NCBI GenBank assembly: GCA_002733805.1
Contig: NVXG01000041.1
Coordinates: 1-50,501 of the forward strand
Reading direction: 5' to 3'
Source of the DNA: Robiginitomaculum sp.
GTDB lineage: Bacteria > Pseudomonadota > Alphaproteobacteria > Caulobacterales > Maricaulaceae
DNA length: 50,501 nucleotides
In this document: positions 8,307 through 15,851 of the stretch, piece after piece
How the letters are laid out: every line of letters begins with the position of its first letter
How positions within the stretch are numbered: position 1 is the stretch's first letter
The notes under the pieces: model-generated
What the model saw: the letters and a program-made list of their open reading frames with translations, nothing else
The model's database searches: none
Told to the model about the DNA's origin: nothing
Translations under genes and position numbers: made by a program

Positions 8307-10394
8307 TTATTCCAGCTTTTCCGATAGCGAGAGCAACAATCCGGTCAGAGCGTCCGACTCATCCTCTGGGGTGATTTCTGGCGGCGACAAGGGCGAGACT
8401 TCGGGAAGTGTAATTTGTTCTGGTTGCGGCTCCGGTTTGGGCATGACTTTCAGCCATTCGCTCATAAATCCTTGCCAGATACTGGCCGGTAGCGTCCCGC
8501 CAGTTACCTTATCCATTGAGCGGTTTTTATCGTCACCGATCCAAACCCCGGCAGTTTGCCCTTCGGAATAGCCAATGAACCACGCGTCGCGAAATGCGTT
8601 AGTCGTACCAGTTTTTCCACCGACCTCATGCCCGGTGATTTGGGCCCGCCGTCCCGTGCCATATTTCACAACGCTTTGCAGCATTAGATCAATCGCCGCC
8701 AGATTGTGATCTTCGATCACCTTGGCTGGTGGAATATCCTTGCGTTGCCACAGGACCGGGCCATTGCGCGCCTGTATCCGCACCATGCCATAGCTTTGCG
8801 CCCGGAACCCGCCATTGGCAAACGGGGCATAGGATGAGGTCAGCTCAATCAAGGTGGTTTCATTGGTGCCCAATGACATGGAGCGGGTGGTGGCTATTGG
8901 TGAATTCATACCCAATCTGCGGGCCAAACTTGCGACACGGGTGCGCCCAGTTTCCTCGGCCAGTTGCACGGCAATGGTGTTCACCGATTTTGACAGAGCC
9001 CGGGTCAGGTTCATTTCACCTTTGAAATCTTTTTTGTAGTTTTGCGGCGACCAATCCCCAATGGTAATCGGCTTGTCTTCGCGTAACGTCCACGGGGTCA
9101 ATCCGTTCTCGATGGCGGCCAGATAGACAAAGGGCTTGAAGGCTGAACCCGGTTGCCGTCTGGCTTGTGTCGCCCGGTTAAACTGGCTAACCGCGTAGGA
9201 CTTGCCACCGGCCATCGCCACAACAGCCCCGGATCTGTCCAGCGCCACCAGCGCCCCCTGCCCCGCCCGGCGCGCCTCCTGTTCATCGGTCAGAAACCGC
9301 GACAAAGATCGCTCAGCAGCCCGTTGGGCGCTTAAATCTAGCGTGGTGTAGACCATCAGGTCGGTCTTGACCTCGCCAACCCGCCGGCGCACTTGCGGAG
9401 CCAGCCAGTCCACAAAATAAGAAGCTGAAGGCGTGGCTTTGGTTGGACGCACCCGAATCGGCTTGGCAAAAGCCACGTCACGTTCATCAGTCGAAATTTT
9501 CCCGGCTTTGACCATAACATCAAGTACAACCGTGGCCCGTCGTTCGGCCCGGCCAATGTCCGAACTCGGGCTGTACCGATTGGGCGCTTTGAGCAATCCG
9601 GCAATCATCGCCGCTTCACCCAGATCCAACCCGGCGGCTGGTTTTCCGAAATAAGAAAGAGAGGCAGCTTCAACACCCCACGCCCCACGACCAAAATAGA
9701 CCCGGTTCAGGTACAGCGATAAAATCTCATCTTTTGTAAATTTGTGCTCCAGCCACAAAGCCAACATCACTTCCTGAATTTTACGCCGATAGGTGCGCTC
9801 CGACGACAAAAACAAATTCTTGGCCAATTGTTGGGTCAGGGTTGAACCACCCTGTACAATCCGACCCGCCCGGGCATTGGTATAGACGGCGCGGGCCAAC
9901 CCGATCAAATCCACCCCGAAATGCCCGAAAAACCGCCGATCTTCGACCGCAATAATCGCGTCGATCAAATTGGCAGGTACTTTGTCCAACTCGACCGGTG
10001 GCGCATAGGCCGCACCCTGTACGGCAATGGTTTTGCCCTTCACATCGACAAAAGTCATGCTGGGCTGGCGCTCGACATTCCAGATGCCGGATGTATCGGG
10101 CAAATCACTGGCATAGGTTGCTAAAACGAACGCACCGATCAACCCGGCCCATACCGACATCACAAATGACCAGTAAAACATTTTACCAAATGCCCTGCGC
10201 CATGGAGAGATCGTTTTACGTCTTGGTTTTTTTTTCGTTGTTGGTTTTGCAGGACGCGCCGTTGTCTTCGCGCTTGCACTTGCAGAAGCTTTACGGACCG
10301 ACTTGCTGCTGTTCGGAACGGTTTGTTTGCCAACGGTAATTGGCTTGCGGCGCGGTTTGTCGTTACCTGTATGGGGTGTTGATCGTTTGGTCAC
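8307..10394 (-). CDS. Class A penicillin-binding protein (PBP1A-type transglycosylase/transpeptidase)
   Basis: Bifunctional peptidoglycan synthase anchored in the inner membrane. Positions count from the GTG at 10394 (695 codons). A long basic Lys/Arg/Ala/Pro-rich cytoplasmic tail (about 1-65) precedes one transmembrane helix (about 72-94). The GT51 domain has EDRRFFGHFGVD (catalytic E151) and QGGSTLTQQLAKN (about 181-193). The transpeptidase domain has SAFK (S417-K420), SVN (470-472) and KTGT (594-597). The C-terminus is acidic and proline-rich. The ORF is open back to a TTG at 10412; neither start has a strong ribosome site, so the first few residues are uncertain. It is divergent from the DUF2975-XRE operon. 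Which PBP1 subtype it is cannot be settled from sequence alone, hence no gene symbol. Confidence 0.93.
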   Translation of the reverse strand: MTKRSTPHTGNDKPRRKPITVGKQTVPNSSKSVRKASASASAKTTARPAKPTTKKKPRRKTISPWRRAFGKMFYWSFVMSVWAGLIGAFVLATYASDLPDTSGIWNVERQPSMTFVDVKGKTIAVQGAAYAPPVELDKVPANLIDAIIAVEDRRFFGHFGVDLIGLARAVYTNARAGRIVQGGSTLTQQLAKNLFLSSERTYRRKIQEVMLALWLEHKFTKDEILSLYLNRVYFGRGAWGVEAASLSYFGKPAAGLDLGEAAMIAGLLKAPNRYSPSSDIGRAERRATVVLDVMVKAGKISTDERDVAFAKPIRVRPTKATPSASYFVDWLAPQVRRRVGEVKTDLMVYTTLDLSAQRAAERSLSRFLTDEQEARRAGQGALVALDRSGAVVAMAGGKSYAVSQFNRATQARRQPGSAFKPFVYLAAIENGLTPWTLREDKPITIGDWSPQNYKKDFKGEMNLTRALSKSVNTIAVQLAEETGRTRVASLARRLGMNSPIATTRSMSLGTNETTLIELTSSYAPFANGGFRAQSYGMVRIQARNGPVLWQRKDIPPAKVIEDHNLAAIDLMLQSVVKYGTGRRAQITGHEVGGKTGTTNAFRDAWFIGYSEGQTAGVWIGDDKNRSMDKVTGGTLPASIWQGFMSEWLKVMPKPEPQPEQITLPEVSPLSPPEITPEDESDALTGLLLSLSEKLE

Positions 10395-10479
10395 GTCGCA
10401 TTTTTTCCACAAATTTCAGCTCTGTTATGGCGCATTTCGATTAAGCCCTGATGAATCATCCCCAGAAAAACCCCAAAAC

Positions 10480-10516
10480 AGTTGCCAACGAATGCCAAAG
10501 TAGTTGCCAACGAATG
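10480..10516 (+). repeat. Perfect 15-bp direct repeat upstream of the DUF2975-XRE operon, operator-like
   Basis: AGTTGCCAACGAATG occurs at 10480-10494 and again at 10502-10516, a 22-bp period close to two DNA turns, so both copies face the same side of the helix. It lies 54-90 bases before the DUF2975 start. Each copy contains TTGCCA; the second could serve as a -35 element for TAAAAT at 10529-10534, though the 19-base spacer is long. The repeat and spacing are seen directly. A role as a binding site, perhaps for the downstream XRE protein, is inference. Confidence 0.6.
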
Positions 10517-10569
10517 ATTGTCCTGCAATAAAATCCCGCATCAGGGTCGGGGGACCAGGAGGAGCCAAA

Positions 10570-11112
10570 ATGGCCGAAAATCATCAAGTACAAACTGTTT
10601 GCCGCTGGACCAGCCATGGTTTGGTTCTGGCCATTGTTTTGAGTATTCTTACCCCGATCATTTTTTGGATGACCAATACACCTTTTGACGACATCGGGGA
10701 TTATGGCGCGGCCAGCCTGTTGGCTGGACATGAAATCACCTTGACCAAGCGCTTTTTGGGCCTTGGCATTACCCTGTTCCCGATCTTCTTTTTGTCCATT
10801 GCTTTGGGTAAGCTGCGGTTTGTGTTTGGCCAATACGCCCAAGGTCAGTTGTTTGAGCAACCGGCCATTGATGCCTTGCGAAGCGTAGGGCTGGCTGGGA
10901 TTGGCTTGGTACTGGCCCAAGGACTGGCCACACCATTGATGAGCCTTGCCATGACCTATGATTTTGAACCAGGGTATCGCACACTTACCGTGTCGATCGG
11001 GGGTAGTCCGACTGCATTGCTGGGCTTTTTTGCAGCATTAATGTTTGTGGTACTGGCTTGGGTTTTGGACGAAGCGCGCCAAAACTCCGAAGATCTGGCC
11101 ATGATCGTATGA
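10570..11112 (+). CDS. DUF2975 family membrane protein
   Basis: A 180-residue integral membrane protein with four hydrophobic segments (about 16-36, 60-80, 100-120, 140-162 by eye), matching the four-helix DUF2975 family (Bacillus YoaS type). Members are usually encoded beside a short YozG-like XRE regulator, exactly as here: the GTG of the XRE gene is 23 bases downstream. The ATG at 10570 has a strong AGGAGG at 10557-10562, which excludes the upstream ATG at 10504. The function of the family is unknown; the pairing suggests a membrane protein that modulates, or is controlled by, the small regulator. A 15-bp direct repeat precedes the operon. Confidence 0.8.
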   Translation: MAENHQVQTVCRWTSHGLVLAIVLSILTPIIFWMTNTPFDDIGDYGAASLLAGHEITLTKRFLGLGITLFPIFFLSIALGKLRFVFGQYAQGQLFEQPAIDALRSVGLAGIGLVLAQGLATPLMSLAMTYDFEPGYRTLTVSIGGSPTALLGFFAALMFVVLAWVLDEARQNSEDLAMIV

Positions 11113-11135
11113 GTGAAAAAGGGAGTTAATCTTAG

Positions 11136-11354
11136 GTGGGGATCAAAGTTACCTTAAATGTCATGCTGGCTCGACGTAATATGAAGGCCAAAGATCTGGC
11201 TGCCTTTGTGGGCATAACCGAACAAAACCTGTCTTTGTTACGCACCGGCAAAGTCAGGGGGGTTCGGTTTGCAACATTGGCCCGAATTTGTCAGGCACTG
11301 GAATGCAAGCCGGGTGATATTCTCGACTTTGAGTGGAACGAAGACGAGGATTAG
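11136..11354 (+). CDS. Short XRE/Cro-CI family HTH regulator, YozG-like
   Basis: A 72-residue DNA-binding protein that is essentially one helix-turn-helix domain: MLARRNMKAKDLAAFVGIT (helices 1-2), EQNLSLLRTGKVRGVRFATL (recognition helix and turn), ARICQALECKPGDILDFE (helices 4-5). The LECKPGDILDF ending is typical of the YozG/HTH_26 group that accompanies DUF2975. The start is a GTG at 11136 with GGGAG at 11121-11125. It is probably co-transcribed with the DUF2975 gene, and autoregulation through the upstream direct repeat is plausible. Its stop codon overlaps that of the convergent antiporter gene (11351-11354). Confidence 0.88.
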   Translation: MGIKVTLNVMLARRNMKAKDLAAFVGITEQNLSLLRTGKVRGVRFATLARICQALECKPGDILDFEWNEDED

Positions 11355-13192
11355 TCCGTCCCATCACTACGTGGTTCTGCTGGTTCGCGTGGCGGCCCAA
11401 AACTGATCAGAACACTACCCGGCCCGCCTTTTGGTTCTCGCCCCGGCCCCAGCAGGACCATCGCCCCAGAGGCACGTCGTTCCAAAACTAGATCGGCCCC
11501 CTCGTCCAAAGAAGCAATCAAATCGTCCAGCGTATAGCTCTGGCTTAATTCAGTGCGCCGAAACCGCCATCCTTTCCAATAATCGCGAATAATCGCATCG
11601 CTGGTCCGACCCCGGCGCATAGCGGTGCGGCCTCTGGTGGTAAAGGCAATGGCTTTTCCATCGGTCGTTTCGCCTTCCTGCGCCGATATTTGGATCACCC
11701 GATGCCGCCCCAATTCCGGCGCGAACTCCACACAAACCAATGCGTTATAGGCGTCATTGTCCGAGGCACTAAGCAACCAGTCAATCCGGGCATGATCCAG
11801 CTTGTGCTCGGCAATTTCCGACAAAACTTCGCCATGAAAGACTTTGATGCCATCGAGGCGCGCTTGACGTAAGCGCCGCCAATTTGGATCGGCCAGTACA
11901 ACCGGCACTGCGATCTCCCCCAAGATTTTGGCCAGATCTCTGGTCCACGGATTGGCCCCGACCAGCAACAACCCTTCGGGTCCGTCCTTGGCCAAACCCA
12001 ACGCCTTGGCCAATGGTCCAATGGTAAATCCATGTGCCAACACGGTGGCAAAGACCATGGCAAAGGCCAAGGGTGCCAATACCAGCGCATCCCCGCCCAA
12101 CTCAGCCGCAAAATATCCGGCAATGGCCACAGCAACAATACCGCGCGGCGCAATCCACCCGACCAGTAACTTCTCCTTAAAAGTCAAAGCGGTGCCGATG
12201 GTCGAGATAAAGACCACCAAGGGTCGAACCACAAACAACATGGCCGCGACAAAGCCAACACTGCGCCAATCCAGCAGCATCACGTCTTGTACATTCAATC
12301 CGGCGGTTAAAATGATGAACAAGCTGGAGACCAGTAAAGTGGCAATGCTTTCCTTGAAACGGCGCATTTCCTCGATGGCCGCAAAGCGGATATTGGCCAT
12401 GGTCAGTCCCAAAGCGGTTACCGCGACCAAGCCGGTTTCATGGGCCAAAGCATCGGCCCCGGCATAGACCGCCAGCACCGTGGCCAGAATGATCGGACTT
12501 TTCAAGAATTCCGGTACCCAGCCCCGGCGAAATCCAAACCCAAGCAGATACCCGGCGGCAATGCCCATCAGCGCTGCGATTGCCGACGCGCCAAGTAGCC
12601 AAACCACTCCGCCAAACCCCGGCGTGCCATGGCCAGACAGCGCAATGACTTCATAGACTGCAACCGCGAACAGCGCGCCAACCGGGTCGTTGACGATCCC
12701 CTCCCACTTCAAAACCGCCGCCGCCCGTCCGCTTAACCTGGCTTGGCGCAATAAGGGAAGGATCACGGTTGGCCCGGTCACCACCATCAATCCACCAAAA
12801 AGGGCCGATAAGGAAAAGGAAAGCCCGGCCAGATAATACGCCGCTGCCGTACCCAGCGCCCATCCCAGAGGCGCACCCACAAACACCAAACGTCGAACCG
12901 CACTACCCGCATCGCGCAAATCAGCAAAGCGCAAGCCAAACCCGCCTTCGAACAGGATCAACGCCACAGCCAAGCCAATGGCCGGGCCAAGTAGCTCGCC
13001 AAAATCTGCTGCCGGATCAATCAATGGCGCACCCAAAAGTGCCGCACTGCCCGGTCCCAGTGCCAGCCCAGCAAGACTGAGCAGGACAATGGCCGGCCAT
13101 TGCAAGCGCCAGCCCAACCATTGCGCGCCCATACCGGCGGCAACGATCAGGGCAATTTTGGTGGTCAGGTCCAGCACCAGTGCGGTTTCCAT
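11351..13192 (-). CDS. CPA1-type cation:proton antiporter with C-terminal TrkA-N-like domain
   Basis: A 613-residue inner-membrane antiporter expected to exchange Na+ or K+ for H+. About twelve hydrophobic segments fill residues 1-390, including the Na/H exchanger stretch VTGPTVILPLLRQARLSG and the following KWEGIVNDPVGALFAVAVYE (an ND pair in the ion-binding region) and an IAPRGIVAVAIAGYFA segment. The C-terminal part (about 400-510) starts GLLLVGANPWTRDLAKILGE, a Rossmann-like TrkA-N nucleotide-binding domain, and ends in a small ligand-binding-like tail. The ATG at 13192 follows GAGG. It is 18 bases downstream of an unrecognised gene in the same direction and probably shares its transcript. 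Ion specificity cannot be told from sequence. Confidence 0.87.
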   Translation of the reverse strand: METALVLDLTTKIALIVAAGMGAQWLGWRLQWPAIVLLSLAGLALGPGSAALLGAPLIDPAADFGELLGPAIGLAVALILFEGGFGLRFADLRDAGSAVRRLVFVGAPLGWALGTAAAYYLAGLSFSLSALFGGLMVVTGPTVILPLLRQARLSGRAAAVLKWEGIVNDPVGALFAVAVYEVIALSGHGTPGFGGVVWLLGASAIAALMGIAAGYLLGFGFRRGWVPEFLKSPIILATVLAVYAGADALAHETGLVAVTALGLTMANIRFAAIEEMRRFKESIATLLVSSLFIILTAGLNVQDVMLLDWRSVGFVAAMLFVVRPLVVFISTIGTALTFKEKLLVGWIAPRGIVAVAIAGYFAAELGGDALVLAPLAFAMVFATVLAHGFTIGPLAKALGLAKDGPEGLLLVGANPWTRDLAKILGEIAVPVVLADPNWRRLRQARLDGIKVFHGEVLSEIAEHKLDHARIDWLLSASDNDAYNALVCVEFAPELGRHRVIQISAQEGETTDGKAIAFTTRGRTAMRRGRTSDAIIRDYWKGWRFRRTELSQSYTLDDLIASLDEGADLVLERRASGAMVLLGPGREPKGGPGSVLISFGPPREPAEPRSDGTD

Positions 13193-13210
13193 CTTTGCCT
13201 CTACCCCCGA

Positions 13211-13762
13211 TCAATCATCGGAGGCCGCATTGATGATCTCAAAGCCGATTTCGCGACTGCCATAACTGCCTTGTTGGTATTGTTTGACCCGGTCGGCAAA
13301 CCAGTCATGAATATGGCGGTACAAAGGTTCGAACAATTGTTCGACCGCGCTGTCATCAAACGGCAAAGGCAGATCAAAATTATCGCCGCCTTCGATATAT
13401 ATCTGCAATTCACCGCCTTCGACTCCGCAATGAAATACCACCCGCAGCCAGTCGGCCTTTTTGGAAACCCGCACCGCCAAGCCAAAGCTGATCGGAGCCA
13501 ATGGCAAGAAGCCACCGCCGGATACAGAGTACGCTGCGCTACCATGATTTTGAGGTGAAAACGGACCAGTGGGTGGAACCAGATATACGCAAGTTCCATC
13601 ATCTGCGCTTAAAAAGCCGCAAAACCCATCGCGCAACCGCTCGGCCAACGAGCGTACCAATGCATAATTTTCAAAGCTTAAAGCACCATACTGATCGGCA
13701 ATGGCCACCAGTCGGGAAAAGGGCGTTTCAGTCAACGGAGGCCTCCAATATTGGATTTTCAA
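13211..13762 (-). CDS. Hypothetical cytoplasmic protein, probable operon partner of the antiporter
   Basis: A 183-residue protein without signal peptide or membrane segment; I do not recognise the family. The N-terminus is helical (TETPFSRLVAIADQYGALS), and the middle is beta-rich with repeated Gly/Phe/Val strands (WLRVVFHCGVEGGELQIYIEG). An acidic segment DLPLPFDDSAVEQLFEPLYRHI and a final helix DWFADRVKQYQQ follow. The frame opens at a TTG (13762) with no convincing ribosome site, so the exact start is unsure. The 18-bp gap to the antiporter start, whose GAGG sits just past this stop, suggests co-transcription, so a regulatory or accessory role for the antiporter is possible but unproven. 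Confidence 0.6.
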   Translation of the reverse strand: MKIQYWRPPLTETPFSRLVAIADQYGALSFENYALVRSLAERLRDGFCGFLSADDGTCVYLVPPTGPFSPQNHGSAAYSVSGGGFLPLAPISFGLAVRVSKKADWLRVVFHCGVEGGELQIYIEGGDNFDLPLPFDDSAVEQLFEPLYRHIHDWFADRVKQYQQGSYGSREIGFEIINAASDD

Positions 13763-13847
13763 ATCGATCTTTGCGTGATGTTAACAGGTGTTGCGGTAGG
13801 CTTCCCCTCAAATCGGCGGGAAAAGCTGAAAATAAAAAATGGGGTGA

Positions 13848-14216
13848 ATGAGCATGAAAGCTCTTATCTGCACGTTGGGTGCCAGCATAGTATTGGCTGG
13901 TTGTGCGTCAATTGATGGCGATTATTGGTCCAGACAAGGGGTGTCACAATTCAGCTTGGACGGCGATGCGCGGGTATGCGCCGGGGAAGCCAAAGAGGTT
14001 GGCGGCTTTGGTCGTGGCGGGTCACGCCGGGATCATTTCCAAAACTGCATGCAACAAAAAGGCTATGTCTTGCGCGATTTCACCGATGACCAAATCGTTG
14101 AAATGGATACCATGAATGCCCAACGCCAAGCCAATTACCAACATGCACTGATGGCCGAGGCTAAAATGGGTCGCCGTGTGATCTTTATCCCGACCGATCC
14201 AACCCTACCCTACTGA
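13848..14216 (+). CDS. Small lipoprotein of unknown function
   Basis: A 122-residue predicted lipoprotein. The N-terminus (LICTLGASIVLAGC) has a classic lipobox with the lipidated Cys at 19. The mature protein holds a Gly/Arg-rich patch (GGFGRGGSRRDHFQNC) and two further cysteines (about 45 and 66) that could form a disulfide, then a helical stretch and a hydrophobic end (GRRVIFIPTDPTLPY). The ATG at 13848 and a second in-frame ATG at 13854 are both served by GGGGTG. It is monocistronic, divergent from the antiporter operon, and followed by a palindromic repeat element. No function can be assigned. Confidence 0.65.
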   Translation: MSMKALICTLGASIVLAGCASIDGDYWSRQGVSQFSLDGDARVCAGEAKEVGGFGRGGSRRDHFQNCMQQKGYVLRDFTDDQIVEMDTMNAQRQANYQHALMAEAKMGRRVIFIPTDPTLPY

Positions 14217-14290
14217 TTTAGGGTCCAGACTCATTCACTTTTCAGATTTTCATGCATTGTCTTAATTGAACTCGATAAAGCAATATCCAC

Positions 14291-14374
14291 CGTCATACCG
14301 GTGAAAACCGGTATCCAGTTCTTACAACGGGAGACAGTGGGGAAATCTGGACTCCGGCCTGCGCCGGAGTGACG
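14291..14374. repeat. Palindromic intergenic repeat element (84 bp, MITE/REP-like)
   Basis: The two 28-bp ends (14291-14318 and 14347-14374) are imperfect inverted copies, about 20 of 28 positions matching, both starting CGTCA and ending TCCAG when read inward. Each end is itself a hairpin: ACCGG with CCGGT on the left and CTCCGGC with GCCGGAG on the right. This is the form of a widespread proteobacterial repeat whose false translations read like IPVFTGMT and SGAGRSP, as a frame here does. It lies between the lipoprotein and the 3' end of the YgjP-like gene. Confidence 0.8.
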
Positions 14375-14426
14375 AAATTTGAGGTGTTGTTCATCACGTT
14401 CATTCAACGTTGAATAGGTTTTGACC

Positions 14427-15119
14427 TTAATACTCCGCGCCGATTGCAAATAATTGTGGGCCATGGTCCCGCAGGTATTTTCGTGGCGCAGCGGTTTGCG
14501 CACAAGTTCTAGCCACTTCGGCCCAAAATACTGGCCCGTGATTGGCTTCGCGCAGGTGTGCAACCTCATGCGCCGCCACATAGGATAAAACAGAAGACGG
14601 CGCGCAAATCAGCCGCCAGGAAAAGTTGAGATTCCCGGCTGCACTGCATGATCCCCACCGGCTACGGGTATCGCGCACGCTAATGCGGCGCGCCGACAGG
14701 TCCAGCGCCTTTTCGTGGTGTGCCACTTCACTCGCTAAGGTTTCTTTGGCCATGCCAATCAAGGCGCGGCGCACCCGGCTTGCAAACACCTCCACCCGCA
14801 GGGCCGGAACCACCAATTCCCCGACTTGCAATTGAGCGGTCCCGCGTCCGGTTTCATGGCGCAAGGTGACCAAATTACCGTGGAGCAGGATTTCACCGTC
14901 CGGTACAAACGGCATGGGCGGCGGTAACTTATTCCATTGGGCGCTGAGCCATGTCGATCTTTGTTCAAGCAGTTTTGCACCTTGCCTTGCATACCGTCGA
15001 TGCGGCAGAACCAAAGTGGCCCGCCGCAAGGCATGGTCCAGACGTAAGGTAATTTGCCGGGCCGAGGAACGCACAACCACCTCAACCGGTCCGTTATGAT
15101 GATGCAAATTCTCGATCAT
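14427..15119 (-). CDS. YgjP/SprT-like metallopeptidase (DUF45, M48-type)
   Basis: Predicted zinc-dependent hydrolase of the DUF45/YgjP family. Counting from the ATG at 15119, RWGSCS lies at 154-159 and the zinc motif HEVAH at 184-188, followed by the third His in HLREANHGPVFW (H194), the complete family signature. The N-terminal 120 residues are the beta-rich part common in this family. I chose the ATG at 15119 because it overlaps the stop of the upstream Sco gene (ATGA), implying translational coupling; an in-frame ATG at 15158 would overlap that gene by 43 bases. Physiological substrates of YgjP-like proteins are not established. Pairing with Sco could be chance operon structure. Confidence 0.85.
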   Translation of the reverse strand: MIENLHHHNGPVEVVVRSSARQITLRLDHALRRATLVLPHRRYARQGAKLLEQRSTWLSAQWNKLPPPMPFVPDGEILLHGNLVTLRHETGRGTAQLQVGELVVPALRVEVFASRVRRALIGMAKETLASEVAHHEKALDLSARRISVRDTRSRWGSCSAAGNLNFSWRLICAPSSVLSYVAAHEVAHLREANHGPVFWAEVARTCAQTAAPRKYLRDHGPQLFAIGAEY

Positions 15120-15754
15120 CGACGACAGATTTTTCCGGCCAAATGATCCGTCAAACATTTAGCGACAATCTGCGGACTATCGGCGTGCGAGAATGCCGAT
15201 ACAAACTCTCCATCCGCCGCCATCAGATAAATAATGCTGGAATGGTCCATCAAATAATCATCCTCGCCGCGTGTTTCGCTGGAACGTTGATAGATCACCC
15301 GCCACACTTTGGCCGCCGCTTGCGTTTGCTGTGGGGTTCCGGTCAACCCGGTCAATTTTTTAGGGAATCCATTGGAAGCCACATATTGCGCCAGCAGTTC
15401 CGGCGTATCTCGCTTTGGATCAATCGTAATGAATACCGGCTGTATTTTATCCGCATCCGATCCGATCATTTCCATAGCCGCGCCCATGACTTGCAAGGCG
15501 GTTGGACAAACATCCGGGCAATAGGCATAGCCGAAATAAATCAACATGGGACGCCCCAAAAAGTTGGCTTCAGTCACGGTTTTTCCGTCTTGGTCAACCA
15601 GTTCAAACTGCCCGCCAATATCGGCCCGGCCTGTTGCTTCTACCTGTTGTTTTTGCGCGGTGGATATGGCCACCCAAATACTCAAAACAAGGATCAAAAC
15701 AACGGCGCTCCAACGGATGATCTTTAATGATCCGGATACAGATTTCTGGTCCAT
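15116..15754 (-). CDS. senC: SCO1/SenC family copper-binding protein
   Basis: Membrane-anchored periplasmic thioredoxin-fold protein that delivers copper to the CuA centre of cytochrome oxidase. A single N-terminal anchor (about 15-32) is followed by the Sco copper motif CPDVC (C79, C83) and the distal His in DHSSIIYL (H171). The ITIDPKRDTPELL segment is also diagnostic. The ORF opens at a TTG (15769), but the ATG at 15754 has GGAG at a good distance and is preferred (212 codons). It is divergent from regB, echoing the classic alphaproteobacterial regB-senC-regA grouping, and overlaps the YgjP-like gene by 4 bases. Confidence 0.92.
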   Translation of the reverse strand: MDQKSVSGSLKIIRWSAVVLILVLSIWVAISTAQKQQVEATGRADIGGQFELVDQDGKTVTEANFLGRPMLIYFGYAYCPDVCPTALQVMGAAMEMIGSDADKIQPVFITIDPKRDTPELLAQYVASNGFPKKLTGLTGTPQQTQAAAKVWRVIYQRSSETRGEDDYLMDHSSIIYLMAADGEFVSAFSHADSPQIVAKCLTDHLAGKICRR

Positions 15755-15851
15755 TTTTGCGTGCTCCAAAGATGCGTCGTTTCAGTGTCTTATCATTTGC
15801 ACCGCGATGGCTTAAAAGGCAATTGTCGATCACGCTTGAAAGGCTGCCAAA

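Noticed and set aside
14231..14581. Open minus-strand frame of 116 codons over the repeat element
   Set aside because: Its translation contains the repeat-derived pieces SGAGRSP and IPVFTGMT, known false translations of this repeat type, and it overlaps the YgjP-like gene.
15755..15851. RegA binding sites in the senC-regB promoter region
   Set aside because: I could find only loose partial matches to the RegA consensus, not enough to place a site.
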